A stretch of DNA of 5,185 nucleotides, from assembly GCA_020350725.1 (NCBI GenBank), contig CP070719.1:673727-678911 (forward strand), given 5' to 3'. The notes beneath the pieces are model-generated. The model ran no database searches and was not told where the DNA came from. It was given only the letters and a program-made list of their open reading frames with translations. This DNA is from a bacterium (GTDB lineage Bacteria > BMS3Abin14). The translations under genes and the position numbers were made by a program. Positions 1 to 4,690 of the stretch are shown one piece after another (position 1 is the first letter of the stretch; every line of letters begins with the position of its first letter).

Positions 1-14
1 CGTCTCAAGGGACG

Positions 15-34
15 CCTCTGTGGTCCTCTGTGGT
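15..34. repeat. Two-copy perfect 10-bp tandem repeat
   Basis: The decamer CCTCTGTGGT occurs twice head to tail with no mismatch. It lies in the noncoding flank at the window edge, so further copies could exist outside. No function can be assigned. Confidence 0.7.
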
Positions 35-53
35 AAAGGCTCTATAACATCGA

Positions 54-105
54 GATTGCTTCACACGATTTCCTGTTCGCAATGATAACCGCTTTTACTC
101 TCCGC
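54..105. repeat. Half copy of the palindromic intergenic element
   Basis: This stretch begins with GATTGC (54-59) and ends with a 29-bp segment at 77-105. That segment matches 202-230 of the neighbouring full element at 27 of 29 positions by my hand alignment. Only the right half is recognisable: no left terminal TGTCAT-type arm precedes it. The identity continues about 18 bp past the inverted-repeat end into the tail ending CTCTCCGC. The two copies therefore look like a duplicated segment, or a longer element, rather than two minimal insertions. Confidence 0.55.
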
Positions 106-121
106 GTCCCCGCGCATTACC

Positions 122-230
122 TGTCATCGCGAACTGCGTACAGGTGAAGCGATCCGGAAAATCTTGGATTGCCGCGTCGCCCTCGTCCCTCTCGTAACTC
201 CTCGCAATGACAACCGCTTTTTCTCTCCGC
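122..230. repeat. Palindromic REP/MITE-like intergenic element, 91-bp core plus shared tail
   Basis: The core (122-212) is bounded by imperfect inverted termini, TGTCATCGCGA at 122-132 and TCGCAATGACA at 202-212, which pair at 10 of 11 positions. A second, inner inverted pair is GCGATCC against GGATTGC around the centre, so the transcript could fold into a branched or nested hairpin. A tail at 213-230 is shared with the half copy upstream. From memory, this layout (GTCATTGCGA ends, internal GCGATCC/GGATTGC) matches a class of dispersed palindromic repeats seen in intergenic DNA of many environmental bacteria; I could not search for it. No coding capacity is seen. Confidence 0.6.
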
Positions 231-310
231 CTGATAGCTACGTCCCATCTCTCAGGTTCAATGTTCCATGTTCGAGGTACTGACTGTGACCGGGAACTGA
301 GAGCTGGGTC

Positions 311-380
311 CTAAGTACTAAGTGATATGTGATAAGTAACAGCTCAGTATACTTATCTCTTATCACTTATCTCTTAGAAC
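311..380. repeat. Inverted pair of 7-bp-periodic AT-rich word arrays
   Basis: The left arm reads as heptamers CTAAGTA, CTAAGTG, ATATGTG, ATAAGTA (311-338). The right arm reads TTATCTC, TTATCAC, TTATCTC, TTAGAAC (353-380). The arms are roughly complementary: 321-337 pairs with 351-367 at 15 of 17 positions around a 13-nt loop. A perfect 12-bp direct repeat, ACTTATCTCTTA, sits at 351-362 and 365-376, and GAGCTG/CAGCTC (301-306/340-345) gives an alternative outer pairing. The structure lies 23 nt past the end of the operon and could cap a 3' end. It is AT-rich and has no U-tract, so it is not called a terminator. Confidence 0.55.
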
Positions 381-402
381 TATAGTATCTTTTCCCCTCG
401 CC

Positions 403-1002
403 CTATGTCCCCCCGGCCTCCTTTTCCGCGTGCCTTCTCACCATGTACCGGACGATGGCGAAGCCCCCCACCAGGAGTGCCATGAAGACCAGGGTGAGCC
501 AGTTGAAGTATTTCTCCAGGAAGAACTTCATCGGCTCCCCCCAGAGGTAGATGCAGGCGCCGACCAGGAAGAACCGGGCGCTGCGGCTGGCGGCGGACAC
601 CAGGGCGAAGGGTTTGAAGGGGATCTCGAACGCCCCGGCCGACAGGGTGAAGACCTTGTAGGGGATGGGGGTGAATCCGGCCACGGCGATGGCCCAGACC
701 TCGTATTTCTCGAAAGCCCTCTTGACGGCGCTGATCTTGTCCTCCGAAAAGACCCTGTGGAGGAGAGGCCTGCCTCCCGCCCAGCCTAAGAAATACCCGA
801 AGATCCCCCCGAACACGGACCCCGCCGAGCAGACGAGGGCCAGGAAAAAGGACTCCACCGGCCTGAGGAGGGCCATGGCGATGAGGAGGACGTCGGGCGG
901 GATGGGGAAGAAGGATGATTCGGCAAAGGCGATGAGAAAGAGGGCGAGCGTCCCCGACGGGCTCTGGGCCCACCCGATCACCCACTCGACGAGCCCCCCC
1001 AT
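403..1002 (-). CDS. DedA/VTT-domain (YqaA-like) inner-membrane protein
   Basis: This is a 199-residue polytopic membrane protein of the DedA (SNARE-associated/VTT) superfamily. The family is linked to membrane homeostasis and, for several members, to recycling of undecaprenyl phosphate or other lipids across the inner membrane. Family marks are an acidic E28 followed by SSFFPIPPD (29-37), a glycine-spaced segment G61..G65-G66..G69-Y70..G73..G76-G77, and GFTPIPYKVFTLSAG (109-123), the usual position of the second re-entrant loop. An SR pair follows at 139-140 and a final transmembrane helix at about 168-185. The family arginine after TPxP appears here as YK, a conservative change. The ATG at 1000-1002 is preceded by AAGGAG (1011-1016) with 8-nt spacing. 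It overlaps the pcm stop by one base (TGATG), so translational coupling is likely. The exact lipid substrate cannot be told from sequence. Confidence 0.9.
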   Translation of the reverse strand: MGGLVEWVIGWAQSPSGTLALFLIAFAESSFFPIPPDVLLIAMALLRPVESFFLALVCSAGSVFGGIFGYFLGWAGGRPLLHRVFSEDKISAVKRAFEKYEVWAIAVAGFTPIPYKVFTLSAGAFEIPFKPFALVSAASRSARFFLVGACIYLWGEPMKFFLEKYFNWLTLVFMALLVGGFAIVRYMVRRHAEKEAGGT

Positions 1003-1670
1003 CAGCCTCTCTCCTTCCAGCCGTGTTTGCCCAGGAGCTTGACGAACACGCAGCCTCCCAGGTTCTCCTCGTCCGTCGACCCGTCCTCCCTCTTGGTCAC
1101 CCTGACCAGTTCCTGGCTGAAATCCCCGCCGACGGGGATGACCAGGATGCCTCCGGGAGCCAGCTGGTCCACCAGCGGCTGAGGCACGGAAGGCGAGCCG
1201 GCGGTGACGAGGATCCGGTCGTAGGGAGCGTACTCCTCCCATCCCATCGTGCCGTCGGAGAGCCTGACCAGGACATTGCGGTATCCCAGGGAATCCAGGA
1301 CTTTCCTGGCTGTGCCGGTGAGGGACGCGATCCTCTCCACCGAGTAGACCTTACCGGCTATCTCGGCGAGGACGGCCGTCTGGTACCCCGAACCGGTACC
1401 GATCTCCAGGACGGTCTCCTCGCCGGTCAGCCTGAGGGACTGGGTCATGATGGCCACCATAAAGGGCTGGGAAATGGTCTGCCCCTCGCCGATGGGCAGC
1501 GGATGGTCCTCGTAGGCGCTTCCCCGCTGCATCTCCGGGACGAAAAGGTGACGGGGGACTTTCCGCATCGCGCTCAGGACCCTCTCGTCGGTAATTCCCC
1601 TCGGAACGAGCTGGGTCTCGACCATCTTGTCCCTGGCCCATTCGGTGCGTTTGGCGTTCTTCTGGATCAA
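1002..1670 (-). CDS. pcm: Protein-L-isoaspartate(D-aspartate) O-methyltransferase
   Basis: Pcm uses S-adenosylmethionine to methylate abnormal L-isoaspartyl residues in aged proteins, starting their repair; it acts in the cytoplasm. With the TTG start at 1668-1670 the protein has 222 residues, normal for the family. It shows [11 protein letters not shown] (59-69, active-site loop with T65/S67), SAM motif [14 protein letters not shown] (87-99), the acidic VER (111-113), SDG (138-140), [11 protein letters not shown] (148-158) and GGILVIPVG (173-181). I chose TTG because AGGAG lies 6 nt upstream (1677-1681) and because [14 protein letters not shown] looks like the conserved first helix of the family. 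The ATG at 1623-1625 would remove most of that helix and has only a close AGGGA. The TTG overlaps the surE stop codon, so translation is probably coupled. Confidence 0.93.
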   Translation of the reverse strand: MIQKNAKRTEWARDKMVETQLVPRGITDERVLSAMRKVPRHLFVPEMQRGSAYEDHPLPIGEGQTISQPFMVAIMTQSLRLTGEETVLEIGTGSGYQTAVLAEIAGKVYSVERIASLTGTARKVLDSLGYRNVLVRLSDGTMGWEEYAPYDRILVTAGSPSVPQPLVDQLAPGGILVIPVGGDFSQELVRVTKREDGSTDEENLGGCVFVKLLGKHGWKERG

Positions 1671-2416
1671 TTGCCGCTCCTGTTCCAGGACCGGATGGTC
1701 TCCAGGGCCAGGCTGTTGGTCATGTCGGGGTGGAGGGGCGTCACGCTGATGTATCCATTGCCCACCGCGCCCACGTCCGTCTCCACTCCCCCCTCGGGAG
1801 GGAGGGGTTCGCCGGCGATCCAGAAATAGGACCGGCCGCGGGGGTCCTTCTTCTGGATGACGCTCTCGGCGAAGCGCCGCCGTCCCTGGTGGGTGATCAG
1901 GTATCGGTCGAGGTTCTGGTCCGGGTCGTCCGGGACGTTGACGTTGAGGATGGTGTTCTCCGGCAGGCCGTTCTCCTCGATCCACCTGGCGACCTTCACC
2001 GCGAACCGGGCGGCCGGCCTGTAATCCTCGTTGCGGTACTCCACCAGGGATACGGCGAAGGAGGGTATCCCCATCAGGTTCCCCTCGAGGGCGGCCCACA
2101 CCGTCCCCGAATAGGTGACGTCGTCTCCGAGGTTGCCCCCCCTGTTGATACCCGACACGAGGAGGTCCGGCTTCCGCTCCAGGATGACGTGCACGGCGAG
2201 GTGGATGCAGTCGGTGGGAGTCCCGTCCACGGCGTAGCAGTCCTCCGCCACCTCCTCCATCCTGAGGGGGTGATGCAGGGTCAGGGAGTGGCTGGCGGCG
2301 CTTCGTTCCCTGTCCGGGGCGGCGATGACCACCCTGCCGAGTTCCCTGAGGGCCTCCGACAGGGCCCTGATGCCCGGAGCGTGTACACCGTCGTCGTTGG
2401 TCACGAGGATAAGCAT
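1667..2416 (-). CDS. surE: 5'/3'-nucleotidase SurE (survival protein)
   Basis: SurE is a metal-dependent nucleoside monophosphate phosphatase, active on 5' and 3' nucleotides and in some species on short polyphosphate. It acts in the cytoplasm and is tied to stationary-phase and stress survival. The protein is 249 residues, the usual size. The N-terminal [11 protein letters not shown] (6-16) supplies metal ligands D8 and D9. S39 in [11 protein letters not shown] (36-46) and N95 in [17 protein letters not shown] (88-104) complete the site, at the same spacing as the Thermotoga enzyme from memory. LNVNVP follows in the C-terminal half. The ATG at 2414-2416 is fixed by the family start MxILxTNDDG; the Shine-Dalgarno is weak (GGGA, 6 nt upstream). 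surE heads an operon with pcm and a DedA-type gene. The surE-pcm pairing is well known, but no nlpD or rpoS follows here. Confidence 0.96.
   Translation of the reverse strand: MLILVTNDDGVHAPGIRALSEALRELGRVVIAAPDRERSAASHSLTLHHPLRMEEVAEDCYAVDGTPTDCIHLAVHVILERKPDLLVSGINRGGNLGDDVTYSGTVWAALEGNLMGIPSFAVSLVEYRNEDYRPAARFAVKVARWIEENGLPENTILNVNVPDDPDQNLDRYLITHQGRRRFAESVIQKKDPRGRSYFWIAGEPLPPEGGVETDVGAVGNGYISVTPLHPDMTNSLALETIRSWNRSGN
1677..1681 (-). promoter_or_regulatory. Strong Shine-Dalgarno that decides the pcm TTG start
   Basis: On the minus strand AGGAG sits 6 nt before TTG (1668-1670), inside the last codons of surE. It supports a pcm start 15 codons upstream of the first in-frame ATG (1625). Ribosomes finishing surE would stop on top of this site. 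Confidence 0.65.
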
Positions 2417-2496
2417 ATCTTTTCCCGCTTTGGACCGGGAGTACAGACACCCGGAAAAGTCCCTGTTCAGGCCTCCTTTGGGGGCCGGGAGACGAC

Positions 2497-2525
2497 ATCC
2501 TAGCCTGTTATGGTGGGGTTTTCAA
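2497..2525 (-). promoter_or_regulatory. Candidate sigma-70 promoter of the surE-pcm-DedA operon
   Basis: On the minus strand, TTGAAA (2520-2525) is a 5/6 match to the -35 consensus and TAGGAT (2497-2502) a 4/6 match to the -10 consensus, separated by exactly 17 bp. Transcription would begin near 2490 and leave a leader of roughly 75 nt before the surE ATG. It lies just downstream of the 15-bp array, which would then be upstream of the promoter and outside the surE message. It was judged by eye only. Confidence 0.4.
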
Positions 2526-2540
2526 GAAAGAGGAAGGAAA

Positions 2541-2690
2541 AGAGATTAGAGGATTAGAGATTAGAGCAATAGAGATTGGAGCAATAGAGATTAGAGGATT
2601 AGAGATTAGAGGATTGGAGATTAGAGGATTAGAGATTAGAGCATTGGAGATAAGAGGATTGGGGGTAAGAGCATTGGGGGCTGGGGAATT
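2541..2690. repeat. Tandem array: ten contiguous 15-bp units
   Basis: The unit consensus on the + strand is AGAGATTAGAGGATT. Units 1, 4 and 5 (2541-2555, 2586-2600, 2601-2615) match it exactly. Units 2 and 3 end in GCAAT and units 7 and 9 in GCATT. Divergence rises to the right: unit 8 is GGAGATAAGAGGATT, unit 9 begins GGGGG and unit 10 is only loosely similar. Units 6-7 and 8-9 look like a 30-bp duplication with about five differences. Each unit splits into a 7-mer AGAGATT and an 8-mer AGAGGATT. There are no spacers, so it is not a CRISPR array. It lies between two transcription units and has no gene in it. Confidence 0.9.
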
Positions 2691-2731
2691 GGTTGGATTC
2701 CGTGATTCATTTGATGATCCAATATTCTACT

Positions 2732-2754
2732 TTCTAATGTTCTAATGCTCTGAT
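2732..2754. repeat. Short word repeat facing the 15-bp array in inverted sense
   Basis: TTCTAATG occurs twice in tandem (2732-2739, 2740-2747), followed by the related CTCTGAT. Read on the minus strand this gives AGAGCATTAGAACATTAGAA, which resembles unit 7/8 of the 15-bp array on the + strand. AGAGCATT (2638-2645) is exactly complementary to AATGCTCT (2744-2751). The two blocks are therefore a degenerate inverted pair that could fold in the cytochrome 3' untranslated RNA. Confidence 0.4.
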
Positions 2755-2774
2755 CTTTAACTGTGAACCGGTTC

Positions 2775-4382
2775 CTACTTGTCCCCATGGCAGCCGATGC
2801 AGGTGTTCTCCCTGTTGCCCAGGCGGAGCCTCTTGAACATGTCCTCGCCCGCCACGTCGTCGATCTCGATAACGCCCTGCTCGTGGGGATCGTGGCATGT
2901 GATGCAGGTGATGACGCCGTTATAGAGGGGCAGTGACACGCCGAACTGGTCGTAGGCGTCGTCCATGTTGTAGAGGATGTCCCTGGAGGGTTCCCTGAGG
3001 TGGGCTCCCATGGGGTGCCGCTTGATGAAGTACTGCGACGTGTGGCACCAGATGCAGTAATTGACCGGGTCCTTGTCCCGAAAACCGGTGAGGTCCTCGA
3101 TGCCGATCACCCGGTCCCGGGGGTTGTAGGTGTGGCAGAACAGGCAGGCCGACTCCTTGATGTTTCCGCTGCTGTCCAGCTGATCGTGAGCGTTCAGGGA
3201 GACGAACAGCTCCTGGATATGGCATCGGAAACAGAATTCGTTGCGGACCGACAGGCCGCCCCTCAGGAACATGGGATTGTGCCGGCCCACCGAGCCGGCG
3301 TTCTCTCCGCTCTCCTGCAGGCCGGCCTCGTGGCATGTCCTGCACGTGATCTTGCCCTCCTCCAGGGGCATGTAGGGTGGGATGTTCACGGACGCCGAGG
3401 GGGCCACTCCCACGGGGTGGATGATCATCCTGGCGAACTCGTTGTTGTGGCACCGGTTGCAGAGCCTGTTGATGTCGCCGTCGAACCGGAGCCGCTGCTC
3501 ACCCTTTTTAGGCACGCCGTCGTGACAGGTCACGCACATGATGTTCTTCCAGTGCGGGTTGACCCTGTTCGAATCCGACACCAGTTCCAGGTAGGATCGC
3601 CTCAGCAGTTTCTTCTTCTTCCTGTCCGTCGCGTGGGGGTCGTGGCAGCTGATGCAGGAAAACCGGCCCTTGAACAGGGGAATGTCGACCTCCTCGTTCC
3701 GCCACTGGATGTCCGGGTCCGAGAAGGGGTTGACGGCCAGGTAGTGTTCCCCTCCCGCCACGCCGTGACAGAAGTTGCACACGAAGGACGGGTTTCGGGT
3801 GAGGTAATCATCCGGCGGGTCTCCGGGGGCCGGTATCCTCTCATGGCACTGCTGACAGGTCCGATTTTCCAGGCTGTGGGGTGAATACTCCTCGAGGCCC
3901 CTTCTGTGGCATCGCGAACAGACAACCTTGAAACGCTGCTCACCGTCCGCCGGATCCCCCCGGATGAGGCCTCTCCGGAAGAGGTCGATCTTCTTGTGGA
4001 CGTAATGACAGGTGAGGCAGGTGATCTCCTCTGTGTCCTGAGCCGTTTCCGGCAGGGCGTTTCCGCCGTCCATCGTCCCCGTGCCGCCCGGCGAACCGGC
4101 GGTGACGGGATGGACTCTGCACTCGTCGTGGCACTCCGTGCAGAGACCGGAAGGATCCTCCGGAGTCCGGTACTCCTCGTACACGCCGCCCAGGACAGCG
4201 ACCTCGTGGCACCGGTCGCAGGGCATCCCGTGGGGGTTCTCGATCCTGTCGTCCGAGGCCGAGGACTGTTCCAGGCGGTCGGCGAGGCTGAGGTCGTCGA
4301 GCCTTGCCGCCCCGAGCTCTTCCGGATGGGGATGACAGATGGTGATGAGGATCACCACCGCCGCCAGGATCGGTTTTCGCAT
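2775..4382 (-). CDS. Exported 15-heme c-type cytochrome (doubled-CXXCH type)
   Basis: This 535-residue protein has an N-terminal signal peptide: RK then the hydrophobic core ILAAVVILITI (5-15), with possible cleavage near A26. It carries 15 CXXCH heme c sites, with first cysteines at 55, 81, 122, 155, 176, 202, 243, 283, 308, 347, 384, 413, 443, 493 and 528. That is about one heme per 36 residues, typical of periplasmic or outer-surface electron-transfer cytochromes. Several sites share the form (I)TCxTCHxxH, as in the doubled-CXXCH family. Blocks at about 81-160, 202-290, 308-390 and 443-535 repeat one plan: CXXCH, often an HPV/HPM histidine, then PLxxGxITCxTCH, then another CXXCH. The ATG at 4380-4382 has AAAGG 6 nt upstream. 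The gene looks monocistronic, with a terminator upstream. The exact role (metal or electrode reduction, nitrogen or sulfur respiration) is not recognisable. No transmembrane anchor follows the signal, and no catalytic cytochrome family is obvious to me. Confidence 0.93.
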   Translation of the reverse strand: MRKPILAAVVILITICHPHPEELGAARLDDLSLADRLEQSSASDDRIENPHGMPCDRCHEVAVLGGVYEEYRTPEDPSGLCTECHDECRVHPVTAGSPGGTGTMDGGNALPETAQDTEEITCLTCHYVHKKIDLFRRGLIRGDPADGEQRFKVVCSRCHRRGLEEYSPHSLENRTCQQCHERIPAPGDPPDDYLTRNPSFVCNFCHGVAGGEHYLAVNPFSDPDIQWRNEEVDIPLFKGRFSCISCHDPHATDRKKKKLLRRSYLELVSDSNRVNPHWKNIMCVTCHDGVPKKGEQRLRFDGDINRLCNRCHNNEFARMIIHPVGVAPSASVNIPPYMPLEEGKITCRTCHEAGLQESGENAGSVGRHNPMFLRGGLSVRNEFCFRCHIQELFVSLNAHDQLDSSGNIKESACLFCHTYNPRDRVIGIEDLTGFRDKDPVNYCIWCHTSQYFIKRHPMGAHLREPSRDILYNMDDAYDQFGVSLPLYNGVITCITCHDPHEQGVIEIDDVAGEDMFKRLRLGNRENTCIGCHGDK

Positions 4383-4690
4383 CGTTTACCTTTCGGAAAC
4401 CCTGGATGGGGGCCGACCAAAAGGCCGGGGACGGGGGCAGACCACCGGCAGCAGATTCCATCCGCCCCACGGTTACCTTCTCCGCCAGGACCGGAACCGG
4501 TAGGTTACACGGTAAAATATCGTGGAATCAAGGGCATAAAAAAGGGCGGCGGATTTCTCCGCCGCCCCTGGAGCGCGGTGCCCGCGGGATCGTCCTAACA
4601 TCTTCCATTCACGCATCCACGCCTCAGCACCTTGCGCCTAATGAAAAGTATAGCAAAGATTCCCCTACAGTCCCGTCCCCTCCATGAATT
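4383..4690. other. Noncoding gap between the cysteine-rich gene and the cytochrome
   Basis: This 308-bp gap carries the terminator of the upstream gene (4537-4567) and the leader of the cytochrome gene. No convincing promoter was found. The best minus-strand candidate is TATTTT (4514-4519) with a poor -35 (TTTTTA, 4537-4542) that overlaps the terminator tail at 17-bp spacing. A small mRNA hairpin, CCGGCC-UUUU-GGUCGG with one G.U pair (4413-4428), lies about 30 nt before the cytochrome start. No c-di-GMP (GEMM), cobalamin or other riboswitch core was recognised. The stretch at 4568-4690 holds nothing I can name. Confidence 0.6.
4537..4567 (-). terminator. Rho-independent terminator of the upstream cysteine-rich gene
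   Basis: On the minus strand a perfect 10-bp GC-rich stem (4558-4567 pairs with 4544-4553) closes on a GAAA tetraloop and is followed by six U residues (4538-4543). The U-tract lies on the minus-strand side, so it ends transcripts coming from the gene at 4691 and isolates the cytochrome gene. Confidence 0.92.

Larger units (their letters stand above)
1..402. other. Gene-free region downstream of the surE operon, filled with repeats
   Basis: No credible gene lies here. The stretch is the 3' flank of the minus-strand operon that ends at 403. It contains a 10-bp tandem duplication (15-34), a half copy and a full copy of a palindromic element (54-105 and 122-230), three 7-bp words beginning TTC (257-277: TTCAATG, TTCCATG, TTCGAGG), and an inverted pair of 7-bp-periodic AT-rich arrays (311-380). 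No hairpin followed by a U-tract was found on the minus strand, so the way the operon terminates is not evident. Termination may be Rho-dependent or lie beyond the window. Confidence 0.7.
2417..2774. other. Noncoding gap between the cytochrome gene and surE
   Basis: No gene is supported here. Reading in the direction of transcription, the gap begins with a perfect palindrome GAACCGGTTC (2765-2774) abutting the cytochrome stop. Next come a short run of TTCTAATG-type words (2732-2754), a 10-copy 15-bp tandem array (2541-2690), and finally a GC-rich leader with the probable surE promoter (2497-2525). A purine-rich AAAGGAGG in the leader, around 2475, is not followed by a standard start codon at useful spacing. 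No classic intrinsic terminator for the cytochrome transcript was found. Confidence 0.65.

Noticed and set aside
321-367. Intrinsic terminator for the surE operon
   Set aside because: The hairpin is AT-rich with a 13-nt loop and is not followed by a U-tract on the minus strand.
1002-1242. 80-residue upstream extension of the DedA frame
   Set aside because: It overlaps pcm and is R/G/P-rich. The ATG at 1002 has a good Shine-Dalgarno and begins the first membrane segment.
1023-1829. Long + strand open frame antisense to pcm and surE (and a similar one at 1730-2503)
   Set aside because: GC-rich genes leave open antisense frames. The translation is rich in G, R, H, D and P without domains, and the opposite strand has clear Pcm and SurE motifs.
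1671-2498. Long N-terminal extension of the pcm frame, up to 498 residues in total
   Set aside because: The extension overlaps surE fully out of frame and translates to low-complexity R/G/P-rich sequence. It is the shadow of surE.
2541-2690. CRISPR array
   Set aside because: Units are contiguous 15-mers with no unique spacers and no cas genes nearby.
2542-2745. Repeat-encoded peptide (the + frame EIRGL is open through the array, as is the minus frame NPLIS)
   Set aside because: A period divisible by three keeps frames open by default. No ATG with a ribosome site starts the + frame, and the units decay without respect to codons.
3000-3884. 294-codon + strand open frame inside the cytochrome gene
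   Set aside because: It is the mirror of the cytochrome gene. The minus strand carries 15 CXXCH motifs and a signal peptide, and the + frame shows no family features.
4330-4337. Lipoprotein signal in the cytochrome (ITIC at residues 13-16)
   Set aside because: Isoleucine at -1 does not fit a lipobox (normally G, A or S). The stretch is better read as the hydrophobic core of an ordinary signal peptide.
4383-4536. c-di-GMP (GEMM) or other riboswitch upstream of the cytochrome gene
   Set aside because: GEMM switches precede some Geobacter cytochrome genes, but I could not find the conserved core or paired stems here.
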